DNA of 64,000 bases from Rhizobium sp. NFR07. GTDB taxonomy: Bacteria; Pseudomonadota; Alphaproteobacteria; Rhizobiales; Rhizobiaceae. Below the pieces are notes generated by a model that worked only from the letters and a program-made list of their open reading frames with translations, had not been told where the DNA came from and made no database searches. Position numbers and translations under genes: made by a program. This document shows, one piece after another, positions 50,993 to 59,143 of this stretch. The DNA lies in contig NZ_FOKM01000002.1 in NCBI RefSeq assembly GCF_900111905.1, positions 310,001 through 374,000 of the forward strand, given 5' to 3'. Position 1 is the stretch's first letter; the number at the start of each line of letters is the position of its first letter.

Positions 50993-51206
50993 GCTCTATC
51001 CCTTCTTGAAATGGATGGGTCGGCATTGGCCGGCAAATTAACTTGCCGAAGCGCACAGTCTCGGTTCTCGGCGGCAGGCGGTCAATCTTGATAACGCTTA
51101 CCGCTGTAAGGCGTTTAAAGCTGCAGCCGGATGCCTATGTAATGTGGAGGGCGCATTGAAAGGCCGGCTCAGGCAAGTCTTGATGCGCGCAATGGAGAAC
51201 AAAACA

Positions 51207-51545
51207 ATGAAAAAGGCTCTTGCCGCTTCGCTTGCCATTCTTGCCGCAACCGTCGCGGGATCAAGCGCAGCCCTCGCCGAGCAGTCGCGCGCCTCGGAAA
51301 TCATCTTCGGCAAGGCTTATGACGACAATGTCATCGCCATCCAGGTCGCGCCGATCTATGGCCAGGGCGACGGCTATCAGCGCACGCCGCGTTCCGCCAA
51401 CAGCGTGATGATACGCGCGGCGCAGGCCGAAGCAAGTCGAGACCGCCAACTGCAGCAGGCGCTCGCCATTCGCGGCATCGCGCTCCACAATGTCCTTCGC
51501 GTCGAAACCGCCGGCAATGGCGGCAAGGTCGTTTATTACCGCTGA
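51207..51545 (+). CDS. Small secreted protein of unknown function
   Basis: A 112-aa protein with a Sec signal (MKKALAASLAILAATVAGSSAALA, cleavage after ALA). The mature part RASEIIFGKAYDDNVIAIQVAPIYGQGDGYQRTPRSANSVMIRAAQAEASRDRQLQQALAIRGIALHNVLRVE has no recognised domain. ATG 51207 follows GGAG at 8 nt; the frame from 51144 lacks a site. Followed by two dispersed palindromic repeats. Confidence 0.75.
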   Translation: MKKALAASLAILAATVAGSSAALAEQSRASEIIFGKAYDDNVIAIQVAPIYGQGDGYQRTPRSANSVMIRAAQAEASRDRQLQQALAIRGIALHNVLRVETAGNGGKVVYYR

Positions 51546-51567
51546 GGAATGCGGGCTGAGTGGGTCT

Positions 51568-51606
51568 GGAGCATTCCCGCCTTTCTCCGAAAAGCGGGAA
51601 TGCTCC
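51568..51606. repeat. Palindromic hairpin repeat
   Basis: GGAGCATTCCCGC (51568-51580) and GCGGGAATGCTCC (51594-51606) are a perfect 13-bp inverted repeat around a 13-nt loop. Such sequences recur in rhizobial genomes; it also works as a terminator between the secreted protein and the M29 gene. Confidence 0.7.
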
Positions 51607-51620
51607 ATCTATTTGTTTCT

Positions 51621-51672
51621 ACGCAATTCCGGACGCAAAACCGGCTCCCACTTTTGCTGGAATTGCTTTAAG
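51621..51672. repeat. Rhizobial palindromic intergenic repeat, copy 2
   Basis: On the minus strand it reads AAAGCAATTCCAGCAAAAGT then GGGAGCCGGTTTTGCGTCCGG and AATTGC, matching the element at 14670-14710 except for small changes around the centre. It ends next to the stop of the M29 peptidase gene. Confidence 0.8.
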
Positions 51673-52921
51673 CCCACTCGCCCTTGCGCATGACCGGTAC
51701 CTTGCTGCCGTCGGCGCGCACGCCGTCGATATCGACCTGGTTGGAGCCGATCATCCAGTCGATATGGATGAGCGAGGAATTGCCGCCCTGCGCCTTGATC
51801 TGTTCCGGCGACAGCGACGCGCCGTCGAGGAAGCATTTCGAATAGCACTGGCCGAGCGCGATGTGGCAGGACGCGTTTTCGTCGAACAGCGTGTTGTAGA
51901 ACAGGATGCCGCTTGCCGAGATCGGCGAGGAATGCGGCACCAGCGCCACTTCGCCCAACCGGCGGGCGCCTTCATCCGTATCCAGCACCTTGTTCAGCAC
52001 TTCCTCGCCCTTCGAAGCCTTCGCCTCGACGATACGGCCGCCTTCGAAACGAACCTGGATATTGTCGATCAGCGTGCCCTGGTGCGACAGCGGCTTGGTG
52101 CTCGATACATGGCCTTCCACCTTCAGCGCATGCGGCGTGGTGAACACTTCCTCGGTCGGGATATTGGGGTTGCAGGTGATGCCGTTTTTCGCCGTCGAGG
52201 CGCCGCCATGCCATTCGTGCCCGTCGGCGAGGCCGACCGTCAGGTCGGTGCCGGGACCGGTGAAATGCAGCGCGGAAAAACGCTCGCCGTTCAGCCAGCC
52301 CGACCGCTTTCTCAGATTGGCATTATGCTCCGCCCAGGCCGCGACCGGATCGGCGACATCGACGCGCGAGGCTGCGAAGATCGCCTCCGCCAGCTTGGCG
52401 ACGGCAGCCTCTTCCGGCAGGTCGGGGAAGACCTGCCTTGCCCAGGACGGGTTCGGGTAGGAGACGATGTTCCAGTTGATGTCGAAATTGGCGATCTTTT
52501 CGAGCGCCGGCTTGTAGGCCATCGAATTGGCCTTGTTGGCGCGGGCGACCTTGGCCGGGTCCTGCTCGGCGAGCAGCATCGGGTTGTCGCCGGCGATCGC
52601 GAGCCGCGCGGCGCCGTTCTCATAGGCCTTCGCCATGCCCTCGTAGAGCCAGTTCGAAGCCTTGTCGAAGCTCGCATCCGGCGCATGCCGGTAGCGTGCC
52701 AAGGTCGTTTCCTCGTCTGAATAGAAGGCCGAAACGAGCCCGGCGCCCGCCATATAGGCGTGTTTGGTGATGAAGCGGACAAGCGGCAGGGCGGCGACCG
52801 GAGCGGTGATCACGAGGTCCTGGCCCTCTTCCAGCCCAAGCCCCACCTTCACCGCGACTTCTCCCAGCTTCTCAAGCTTGGCGGGATCGATGGCGGTCTG
52901 GAAATTCGGAACGATGGTCAT
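51668..52921 (-). CDS. M29 family aminopeptidase
   Basis: A 417-aa protein of normal family length. Metal-site blocks are recognisable: NIPTEEVFTTPHALKVEGHVSSTKPLSHQG (Glu/His), GEVALVPHSSPISASGILFYNTLFDENASCHIALGQCY (Glu, His) and a terminal SSLIHIDWMIGSNQVDIDGV (His, Asp). M29 enzymes (AmpS/PepS/AmpT type) use a two-metal site to release N-terminal residues in the cytoplasm. Start ATG 52921. Confidence 0.93.
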   Translation of the reverse strand: MTIVPNFQTAIDPAKLEKLGEVAVKVGLGLEEGQDLVITAPVAALPLVRFITKHAYMAGAGLVSAFYSDEETTLARYRHAPDASFDKASNWLYEGMAKAYENGAARLAIAGDNPMLLAEQDPAKVARANKANSMAYKPALEKIANFDINWNIVSYPNPSWARQVFPDLPEEAAVAKLAEAIFAASRVDVADPVAAWAEHNANLRKRSGWLNGERFSALHFTGPGTDLTVGLADGHEWHGGASTAKNGITCNPNIPTEEVFTTPHALKVEGHVSSTKPLSHQGTLIDNIQVRFEGGRIVEAKASKGEEVLNKVLDTDEGARRLGEVALVPHSSPISASGILFYNTLFDENASCHIALGQCYSKCFLDGASLSPEQIKAQGGNSSLIHIDWMIGSNQVDIDGVRADGSKVPVMRKGEWA

Positions 52922-53020
52922 GGGCGTGCCTCTCTGATGTCGTGCTTGCCCCAGACTTAGAGAGCTTTGGGGCGAAATTGAAGTGCGACTATGCCGTTGA
53001 AGTGAGACTGCGCCGTTTCG

Positions 53021-53494
53021 TCAGGCGACGAGCGGTGCAGCGATCGCTTTCAGGGCATCCTTCGCATCCGTTGGCGCGAGCCTGATCTGCAATCCGCGCT
53101 GACCGCCATTGATGAAGACATGCGACTCATCGAGCGCGGTAATCTCGATGGCTGTCGGCACCAGCTTCTTCTGGCCGAACGGGCTGATGCCGCCGACGTG
53201 GTAGCCGGTCAGCCGCTCGGCATCGGCGGGCTTCATCATGCTGGCCGATTTGCCGCCAAAGGCTGACGCGAGCTTTTTCATCGACACTTCCCGGTCGGAA
53301 GGCACCACGACGCAGACCGGCTTGCCGTCCACCTCGGCCATCAGTGTCTTCAGCACCCGCCGCGGCTCCTCGCCGATCGCCTCCGCCGCCTGCAGCCCGA
53401 TCCGATCCGCATTCGGATCGTAGTCATAGGTGACGGTGGTAAAAGCGATCTTCAGCCGGTCGAGCGTCTGCGTGGCACGGGTGGTCTTCGACAT
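53021..53494 (-). CDS. ybaK: Cys-tRNA(Pro)/Cys-tRNA(Cys) deacylase YbaK
   Basis: A 157-aa YbaK-type deacylase: the central KxxxxLM...VVPSDREVSMKKLASAFGGKSASMMKPADAERLTGYHVGGISPFGQKK pattern, whose Lys/Gly-rich elements edit misacylated tRNA. The stop of the upstream gene lies 3 bp away, so it forms an operon with the ArsC-like gene. It edits Cys-tRNA(Pro). Confidence 0.95.
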   Translation of the reverse strand: MSKTTRATQTLDRLKIAFTTVTYDYDPNADRIGLQAAEAIGEEPRRVLKTLMAEVDGKPVCVVVPSDREVSMKKLASAFGGKSASMMKPADAERLTGYHVGGISPFGQKKLVPTAIEITALDESHVFINGGQRGLQIRLAPTDAKDALKAIAAPLVA

Positions 53495-53497
53495 GGT

Positions 53498-53851
53498 TCA
53501 GGCAATCGAAAACGCGGCTTCGTAGAGTTCGGGCTTGAAGCCGATGACCAGCGCGCCGTTCGCCTCAAGCACGGGGCGCTTGATCATCGACGGCTGGGCG
53601 AGCATCAGCTCGATCGCCTTGGCGCGGTCGATGTTCGCACGGTCCGCCTCATCGAGCTTCTTGAAGGTGGTTCCGGCACGGTTGAGCACGGTCTCCCACC
53701 CCATCTCGTCGGTCCAGGCTTCCAGATGGGCGCGATCGATGCCCGAAGCCTTGTAGTCGTGGAACGTATACGCGACGCCCTTCTGGTCCAGCCAGGTACG
53801 GGCCTTCTTCATCGTGTCGCAGTTCTTGATGCCGTAGATGGTGATCGTCAT
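53498..53851 (-). CDS. ArsC/Spx-fold protein (YffB-like)
   Basis: A 117-aa thioredoxin-fold protein, ATG 53851 after AGGAC. ITIYGIKNCDTMKKARTWLDQKGVAYTFHDYKASG contains a single active-site Cys (NCDT) as in YffB/Spx-like arsenate-reductase relatives, and ends with PSMIKRPVL plus IGFKPELYEAAFS. Real arsenate reductase activity is not established for this branch. Co-transcribed with ybaK. Confidence 0.9.
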   Translation of the reverse strand: MTITIYGIKNCDTMKKARTWLDQKGVAYTFHDYKASGIDRAHLEAWTDEMGWETVLNRAGTTFKKLDEADRANIDRAKAIELMLAQPSMIKRPVLEANGALVIGFKPELYEAAFSIA

Positions 53852-54043
53852 TGCGCGTCCTGTCTGTTTGCTGCGTTTGTCGTCCCATTGGCCAAAGCGA
53901 TAGCAATAGCACGTCCGACATGGCAACAATTTGTGCAGGATCAAGGTATGTCATGCCGGCGGCGCATGGCTGCCCTGTCGGCTTATGCGTTGTGCAAAGG
54001 GGCGCGCTAAATCATATATCAGTCAACAACAAAGGAGTTGACC

Positions 54044-54208
54044 ATGTCCATCCAGAACAGCAATCGTGGTAACCGCTGGAGCCGCGCATTCGCCATCTTC
54101 GGCGCCGCTGTTTCCGCATCTGCAGCCGTCGAAAACGGCCGTCGTCCGCGCAACCGCGACCTCGACACGCTCGGTATCGACCCGCAGGCTTTCGAGCGCA
54201 TCCGCTAA
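54044..54208 (+). CDS. Small DUF1127-like protein
   Basis: A 54-aa protein missed by longer thresholds. AAAGGAG stands 7 nt ahead of ATG 54044. The sequence begins MSIQNSNRGNRWSRAFAIFG and ends with NRDLDTLGIDPQAFERIR, which resembles the DUF1127 type ending (ELxxLDDRxLxDIGI). DUF1127 proteins in Rhizobiaceae act in RNA metabolism and phosphate or carbon homeostasis; the resemblance is partial, so this is tentative. Confidence 0.6.
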   Translation: MSIQNSNRGNRWSRAFAIFGAAVSASAAVENGRRPRNRDLDTLGIDPQAFERIR

Positions 54209-54293
54209 TAGCGAGCGCTGTCCCGCACGCCCGGCCGCCGTCATCGAATGGCGGCCTTGAGGTTGAGGCGGGAAGCCATCGGGTAAGGCAGCG

Positions 54294-54953
54294 TCAGTTG
54301 AAAAGACGCAATTGCTCCGGTGGCACGGGATAGGGTGCGGCGTCGAAATCAAGGCGCCAACGGCCCAGTTCCTCATGGCAGGTTTTGCCATTGTGGCTGT
54401 AGATGAGCGAGAAATCCCGCGACAGCCATACATAGTCCTTCTCGACCGTCAGCAGTTCCTTTTCGCGATACCCGTAGATCAGCGTGACATGCGGTGAGAC
54501 GGGCCTGATCGCGGCGCGCGGCACGTTATGCCTTGTCAGCGTCGCGTACAGTTTCTGCACGAATGCCTGAAGATCCGGGTTTTTCCGGCTGCTCGTCAGC
54601 ACCAGATGCTGGCCGTTCCCGAACAATGCGCTGCGGTCCAGCGCGACATGCACAGGGCGGGCCGCGAGGCTGTCGACCGCATCCCTTATTCGCGTCGCCA
54701 GCGCATAGGGCGGTTCATAATAAAATCCGACATTCAGCAGGCTGACATGCAACAGATGCGGCGGGTGAGGTTTGCCTTTGCCGTAATTCCGCGCATGGCT
54801 TGATGCTACCTCATGCATGGCATGGGAAAGCTGAGGGCCAGGCTTCAGCACAAAAAACAGTTCGCTCGGTCGTCTGCCTTGCTGGTTATGGTGTCTCGAT
54901 ATCCTTGGTTCGTCTTTCGACAAGGGGAATGATGTCTGCCGGCACTCCAACAT
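54294..54953 (-). CDS. 2'-5' RNA ligase family protein (2H phosphoesterase)
   Basis: A 219-aa protein with the two H-x-T/S motifs of the 2H superfamily: HLLHVSLLNVGF (about 85) and SPHVTLIYGYREKEL (about 165). They hydrolyse 2',3'-cyclic or linear RNA phosphodiesters or act as LigT-like ligases. The ATG at 54953 follows GAGG; the frame to 55106 adds a hydrophobic stretch without a start signal. It is divergent from the MGMT gene. Confidence 0.85.
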   Translation of the reverse strand: MLECRQTSFPLSKDEPRISRHHNQQGRRPSELFFVLKPGPQLSHAMHEVASSHARNYGKGKPHPPHLLHVSLLNVGFYYEPPYALATRIRDAVDSLAARPVHVALDRSALFGNGQHLVLTSSRKNPDLQAFVQKLYATLTRHNVPRAAIRPVSPHVTLIYGYREKELLTVEKDYVWLSRDFSLIYSHNGKTCHEELGRWRLDFDAAPYPVPPEQLRLFN

Positions 54954-55140
54954 CTCGGCCTCATAGGGATATGGGGCTCCATTGGTCTGACCCGGCAGTG
55001 TACACCTCACAGCGAAAATGACAAAGAACAAATAGTAAACAAAAATCCTGCTTGCCCAGTATGCCGCTTTCGCAAGAAACGGGTTGATTGTGCCCGCGCG
55101 AAGCACGATTTTCAGGTCATATCATCTGCGGAGGTACATC

Positions 55141-55695
55141 ATGGCTGAGCATCGTTATACCGTGTTCGAAACAGATGGCGGCTTTTGCGGCATCGCGTGG
55201 AGCGAGGCAGGTATTGTCCGCTTCCAGCTGCCCACCGGCAGTGCCCATTCTACCGAAAACCTTCTACTCCGCCGCGTGCCGGAGGCTGAGAAAGGCGTGC
55301 CTTCCGTCGATGTGCAACGGACGATCGATCGCGTGAAGCGCTACTTCGCCGGTGAGCAGATCGATTTTTCCGACATCCGCCTCGATCTCGGTGACCAGGA
55401 TGATTTCTTCCGGGATATCTACGCGGCCGCCCGCCGGATCGGCTGGGGACATACGACGACCTATGGCACGATCGCGAGAGAGCTGGGCGCCGGGCCAGAG
55501 AAAGCACGCGACGTCGGCCAGGCGATGGCGAAAAACCCCGTGGCGCTGATCATTCCCTGCCATCGGGTACTGGCCGCCGGCGGCAAGATCGGCGGCTTCT
55601 CGGCGCCCGGTGGTTCGACGTCCAAGGCCAGAATGCTGGAACTCGAGGGCGTCGTCCTCGCCGCCGCCGAACCGGCGCAGCAGTCGTTGTTCTAA
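55141..55695 (+). CDS. ogt: Methylated-DNA-protein-cysteine S-methyltransferase
   Basis: A 184-aa MGMT. The active-site motif is NPVALIIPCHRVLAAGGKIGGFSAPGGSTSKARMLELEG with acceptor Cys in PCHRV (about 139); the Arg-finger helix-turn-helix precedes it (GHTTTYGTIARELG). It directly repairs O6-alkylguanine. ATG 55141 follows GGAGG, so the longer frame to 55084 is not used. No ada-like regulator is fused. Confidence 0.93.
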   Translation: MAEHRYTVFETDGGFCGIAWSEAGIVRFQLPTGSAHSTENLLLRRVPEAEKGVPSVDVQRTIDRVKRYFAGEQIDFSDIRLDLGDQDDFFRDIYAAARRIGWGHTTTYGTIARELGAGPEKARDVGQAMAKNPVALIIPCHRVLAAGGKIGGFSAPGGSTSKARMLELEGVVLAAAEPAQQSLF

Positions 55696-55699
55696 TCGG

Positions 55700-56290
55700 T
55701 CAGTGCAGCATGAGCTTATAGATCACATAGGCCGCGATCACCACCCCGGCGCCGATCATCGCAAGCTTGCCGAGCCGCTTCTCGATGAAGTGACGGATAT
55801 CTTCGCCATAACGGCGCAGCAACCATGCAAGCAGCAGGAAGCGCGCACCGCGCGTGACGAGCGCCGAGACGGCGAAGAGCCAGAGATTTACATGCACGGC
55901 GCCTGAGAGGATGGTGACGACCTTGATCGGCGGCAGGTGCGCAAAGCCAGAAGTCACCAGCATCAGCAGGATCGTTTCGTAGGTGATGCCATCCTTCAGC
56001 GCGTTGAACGTGTCGAGCTTGCCCCAGAATTCCAGGATGGGCACAGCGACTGCTTCGAAGGCAAAGGAACCTATCCACCAGCCGGCTATACCTCCCAGAA
56101 CCGAGAAGATCGTCGCAACGATCGCATAGCGCCAGGCCCGTTCGGGTCTGGCGAGCGCCATCGGCAGAAACAGCACGTCGGCGGGGATCAGGAAGATGGA
56201 GCTTTCGACAAAGGCAATAACGGCGAGCCAGATTTCCGCGGACTTGCGTGCGCTGAGCGCCATGGTCCAGTTGTAGAGGCTGCGATGCAT
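55700..56290 (-). CDS. YqaA family (DedA/VTT-like) membrane protein
   Basis: A 196-aa membrane protein with about four to five hydrophobic segments: AEIWLAVIAFVESSIFLIPADVLFLPMALA (conserved E-S-x-F-P-x-D motif of YqaA-like VTT proteins), IGSFAFEAVAVPILEFWGKLDTFNALKDG and GFAHLPPIKVVTILSGAVHVNL. The family belongs to the SNARE-associated/DedA superfamily and supports membrane homeostasis; exact role unknown. Confidence 0.88.
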   Translation of the reverse strand: MHRSLYNWTMALSARKSAEIWLAVIAFVESSIFLIPADVLFLPMALARPERAWRYAIVATIFSVLGGIAGWWIGSFAFEAVAVPILEFWGKLDTFNALKDGITYETILLMLVTSGFAHLPPIKVVTILSGAVHVNLWLFAVSALVTRGARFLLLAWLLRRYGEDIRHFIEKRLGKLAMIGAGVVIAAYVIYKLMLH

Positions 56291-56477
56291 GGGTGACTTA
56301 TCCGAAGAGTATCATTAGCTGGGCGTCCGCTTTTTGCGTAGCGCGGGCGCATTCCTGTATCTGTTTATGGCGGCAATGAGATCGGTCGCCCCGTTATGTG
56401 GATACAGAGGCGGGATCGGCGTGAAACCGTGTCTCAGATGTAGCGCTGCCGGCGTACCCGACGCAAGATTCGACCGG

Positions 56478-57167
56478 TTACCAGGATAACAGGCGATTGC
56501 CGATCACTGCGCCGATGGCCGCGACGATTGCTACCGCCAGCGTATACCAGATCGCCACGAAGGCTGCACCGTCATTGATGCAGGCGATTGTATAGGCAAG
56601 TCCGCCGAGTGAACCGGCCAACAGCCCGGCCAGAGCCCCCGCGCCGACCGGCCGCGTGGGCGCGCCGCGACGGATGGCGGCCAGCAGCAGCAGGAGCGCA
56701 GGCAACGATGCGAGCACGATTGCAAGCACGCAATTCGGGATCGACATGGTCCTTGCGCCGGTCAGCGGAAATCCCGAAGGATCGAAGGCGAGGCCGACAA
56801 GCAGGAAGAGGGTGGCCGGGAGGAGCGCCCTGACCGGCGCGGTGGACAATCCGGGTATTGCGGCGTTTCGGACAAGAAGGCCCGCGCCGCCGGCCAGCAG
56901 CAACATGGCCAGAACCTTGAACTGAAAGGTCCAGGTGAGCGCCATGTCGATAAGTTCGGGGCGGGGACCGATCACGAATGTCACCACGGCAAATGCGCTG
57001 ACCACGGAGATGAACATGCTCAAGGGCAGGGCCAGCCGGAACGACAGGCGTTCGAAGAGTCCCTGGGCGATCGGTGCTCCACCGGCTTCGTCGGCCAGTC
57101 TGCGGATCAGGTCTTCCGTGTTGGGATTGATCAGATTAGAGGCGGTAGCAGTTTTCATCTGTGTCAT
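56478..57167 (-). CDS. NrsF-type membrane anti-sigma factor (DUF1109)
   Basis: A 229-aa protein with an N-terminal ~55-residue cytoplasmic part followed by six hydrophobic segments. Two lone Cys, in SIPNCVLAIV and TIACINDGAA, are the pair that senses metal/redox stress in NrsF, the Caulobacter anti-sigma of SigF. Its ATG overlaps the stop of the sigma gene by 4 bp, the hallmark of a sigma/anti-sigma operon. Confidence 0.92.
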   Translation of the reverse strand: MTQMKTATASNLINPNTEDLIRRLADEAGGAPIAQGLFERLSFRLALPLSMFISVVSAFAVVTFVIGPRPELIDMALTWTFQFKVLAMLLLAGGAGLLVRNAAIPGLSTAPVRALLPATLFLLVGLAFDPSGFPLTGARTMSIPNCVLAIVLASLPALLLLLAAIRRGAPTRPVGAGALAGLLAGSLGGLAYTIACINDGAAFVAIWYTLAVAIVAAIGAVIGNRLLSW

Positions 57168-57730
57168 CCTTCAAACCTCTTGTGGGCGGCGGCCATCAGT
57201 GTTTTCAGCGACCGATGGAACGCAACCCGTACGGCGCCCTCGCTCATGCCCAGTCGTGATGCGGCTTCCCTCGGCGTGGCGCCGTCGAGACCGATTGCCC
57301 GCACCACCGATTGCTGGCCGGCGGGGAGAACAGAGATCATCCGCTCCAAGTCGGCTGCGTTATGGACGGGATCGGTGCCGCTCGATCCCGACAGATCAGA
57401 CCATTCATCATCGGTCAGCTCGATGCGCAGCTTTATGTCCCGTCGCAGCCGCCGAGCCGCGTCAATCATCTTGTAGCGTGTGATCGCATTCAGCCACGGC
57501 ATCAGCGGGCGCGACGGATCCCACTGATCGCGCTTGGAATGCACGGCGATCAGAACTTCCTGCACCACATCTTCTGTCTCGGCGGCGCTGAGATGGAGGC
57601 GGGAGAGCCGCGCTGCGACGATGCGGCGTAACGAAACGGCAAATTCCCGCAGGAATATCTCGTAGACAGGACGTTCGCCCCTGCGTTCGGCACACATAGC
57701 CTCCGCCCATGACTGCTCGCGCGTATTCAT
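57164..57730 (-). CDS. ECF sigma factor (SigF-like)
   Basis: A 188-aa extracytoplasmic-function sigma factor: region 2 EDVVQEVLIAVHSKRDQWDPSRPLMPWLNAITRYKMIDAARR and region 4 VLPAGQQSVVRAIGLDGATPREAASRLGMSEGAVRVAFHRSLKTL. It is followed by the NrsF anti-sigma gene, so it belongs with the SigF/ECF16-like group. A GTAACA-N16-CGAA promoter lies before it, consistent with autoregulation. Confidence 0.94.
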   Translation of the reverse strand: MNTREQSWAEAMCAERRGERPVYEIFLREFAVSLRRIVAARLSRLHLSAAETEDVVQEVLIAVHSKRDQWDPSRPLMPWLNAITRYKMIDAARRLRRDIKLRIELTDDEWSDLSGSSGTDPVHNAADLERMISVLPAGQQSVVRAIGLDGATPREAASRLGMSEGAVRVAFHRSLKTLMAAAHKRFEG

Positions 57731-57739
57731 GATGTCTCA

Positions 57740-57765
57740 TTCGATTGGAGAAGAGGGGATGTTAC
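57740..57765 (-). promoter_or_regulatory. ECF-type promoter of the sigma/anti-sigma operon
   Basis: On the minus strand GTAACA (57760-57765), 16 bp, CGAA (57740-57743), 10 bp before the sigma ATG. The -35 GTAAC and -10 CGAA pair is the signature reported for SigF-like ECF promoters. It matches the divergent promoter at 57834-57859 in both boxes and in the spacer length. Confidence 0.8.
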
Positions 57766-57833
57766 GCGGTGGCGGAAAAAAATCTTGTCCGTTTCGTCCG
57801 GCGAAGAAAACCCAATGGCATGCGGCCAGCGAT

Positions 57834-57859
57834 GTAACATCGGCAGGCATTGGTTCGAA
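57834..57859 (+). promoter_or_regulatory. ECF-type promoter of the secreted hydrolase gene
   Basis: GTAACA (57834-57839), 16 bp, CGAA (57856-57859), 46 bp before the hydrolase ATG. Same boxes and spacing as the promoter of the divergent sigma gene. Confidence 0.8.
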
Positions 57860-57905
57860 AGACTCCGGTGAAGCGCGTGCTTCATCACCAAAAGGAGCTC
57901 AGACG

Positions 57906-58691
57906 ATGAAGAAATTTGCCGCCACCATACTGCTCGCCGCCGGCACAATGATTGCCGCTACCGTCGCACCGGCTGTGGCCCAGTCTTCGGGTCAAAAGAA
58001 GCCGATCGAGCAGGCAAAGAACGTAGTCCTCGTCCACGGCGCCTGGGCTGATGGGTCCAGCTGGTCGGAAGTCATTCCCTATCTCCAGGCCGCGGGCCTG
58101 AAGGTCACGTCGGTGCAGAACCCGCTGACCTCGGTCGAGGACGATGGTGCCGCCACCAAGCGGGCGCTTGCTCTCCAGGACGGCCCGACTGTGCTTGTCG
58201 GTCATTCCTATGCCGGTACCGTCATCAGCGAGGCGGGCGTCGATCCGAAGGTCAGCGCGCTGGTCTATGTCGCCGCACGTGCGCCGGATGCGGGCGAGGA
58301 TTTCACCGAATTGTCGAAGAAGTTTCCAACCATGCCGGTACGTGCCGGTATCGAGACCCATGACGGTTTCCAGGTTATCGGCGAAAAGGCCTTCATCGAC
58401 CATTTCGCCAATGGCGTGCCGAAGAAGAAGGCCGAGGCGCTTTATGCCGTGCAGCAGCCGATCGCCTCGACGCTGTTTGCCGGCAAGACCACCGCGGCGG
58501 CCTGGCACGACAAGCCGTCCTTCTACGCCGTCTCGAAGGATGACCAGACCACGTCGCCCGATCTCGAACGTTTCCTCGCCAAGCGCATGAATGCCACGAC
58601 GGTGGAACTTGATGCCGGCCATCTGTCGCTGGTCTCCCACCCGAAGGAGATCGCTCACCTGATCCTCGAAGCCGCCGGCAAGAAGAAATAG
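57906..58691 (+). CDS. Secreted alpha/beta hydrolase under ECF control
   Basis: A 261-aa exported hydrolase: Sec signal (MKKFAATILLAAGTMIAATVAPAVAQ), VLVHGAWADGSSW (oxyanion), the nucleophile elbow GHSYAG and the catalytic His near the C-terminus (DAGHLSLVSHPKEIA). It matches the EstC/haloalkane-like salicylate-esterase group common in rhizobia. AAGGAG precedes ATG 57906. Its promoter carries the ECF signature, so it is probably a direct target of the adjacent sigma factor. Confidence 0.92.
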   Translation: MKKFAATILLAAGTMIAATVAPAVAQSSGQKKPIEQAKNVVLVHGAWADGSSWSEVIPYLQAAGLKVTSVQNPLTSVEDDGAATKRALALQDGPTVLVGHSYAGTVISEAGVDPKVSALVYVAARAPDAGEDFTELSKKFPTMPVRAGIETHDGFQVIGEKAFIDHFANGVPKKKAEALYAVQQPIASTLFAGKTTAAAWHDKPSFYAVSKDDQTTSPDLERFLAKRMNATTVELDAGHLSLVSHPKEIAHLILEAAGKKK

Positions 58692-58719
58692 GTGGAGGAC
58701 ACTTGTCCCCAAACGACCA

Positions 58720-58746
58720 GTGCGGCGAAGCATAGCCTCGCCGCAC
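58720..58746 (+). terminator. Hairpin after the ECF-controlled hydrolase
   Basis: GTGCGGCGA, 9-nt loop, TCGCCGCAC. The T run is absent, so termination would be weak or Rho-assisted. Confidence 0.5.
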
Positions 58747-58758
58747 TTCGGCGGTTGA

Positions 58759-58881
58759 TCAGCCGCCAGGCCGGATCGGTAACCACTCCCACTCGATCAG
58801 GCCCGGAAGCTTCGACGTGACGTGGCAGATGCTGGGAACCTCGTCGATGCTGAGGGTGGTCGGGCGAACGAGGAAGTTCAT
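58759..58881 (-). CDS. Possible 40-aa protein
   Basis: ATG 58881 is preceded by GGCGGAG on the minus strand and gives MNFLVRPTTLSIDEVPSICH and a C-terminus LIEWEWLPIRPGG. Nothing supports expression beyond the ribosome site and the amphipathic Trp-rich ending; it may equally be a remnant of a larger gene. Confidence 0.3.
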   Translation of the reverse strand: MNFLVRPTTLSIDEVPSICHVTSKLPGLIEWEWLPIRPGG

Positions 58882-59143
58882 ATGTCTCCGCCCGAGCCGA
58901 ACTCACACGAAGCTGGCGAAAATCGGTTCGTTTTTGTAAATTTCTGCTAACCACTCAGTTAAGGATTGGACAGCTACCGGCACATATAAGTCTGTGTCAC
59001 CCTCTCTATCGGTTCATTGTCGATGGCCATGACAGTGCGGTCGGACGTTTGTGAATGTCCCGACAATGCGGTGCATCCGCATGCAGAACGACAAAATTAC
59101 CGTGGTGGCAATCAAGCCACGTCCGCAAGAGAGGAGCCGACGG

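Larger units (their letters stand above)
58692..59143. other. Interval between hydrolase and SnoaL-like gene
   Basis: Contains a 9-bp hairpin GTGCGGCGA/TCGCCGCAC at 58720-58746 that could end the hydrolase transcript, and one possible 40-codon frame on the minus strand (listed separately). Otherwise no gene is seen; the promoter for the next gene is not obvious. Confidence 0.5.

Noticed and set aside
51621..51672. Terminator of the M29 gene
   Set aside because: Inverted repeat is too long and is shared with another locus, so it is listed as a dispersed repeat, though it could also stop transcription.
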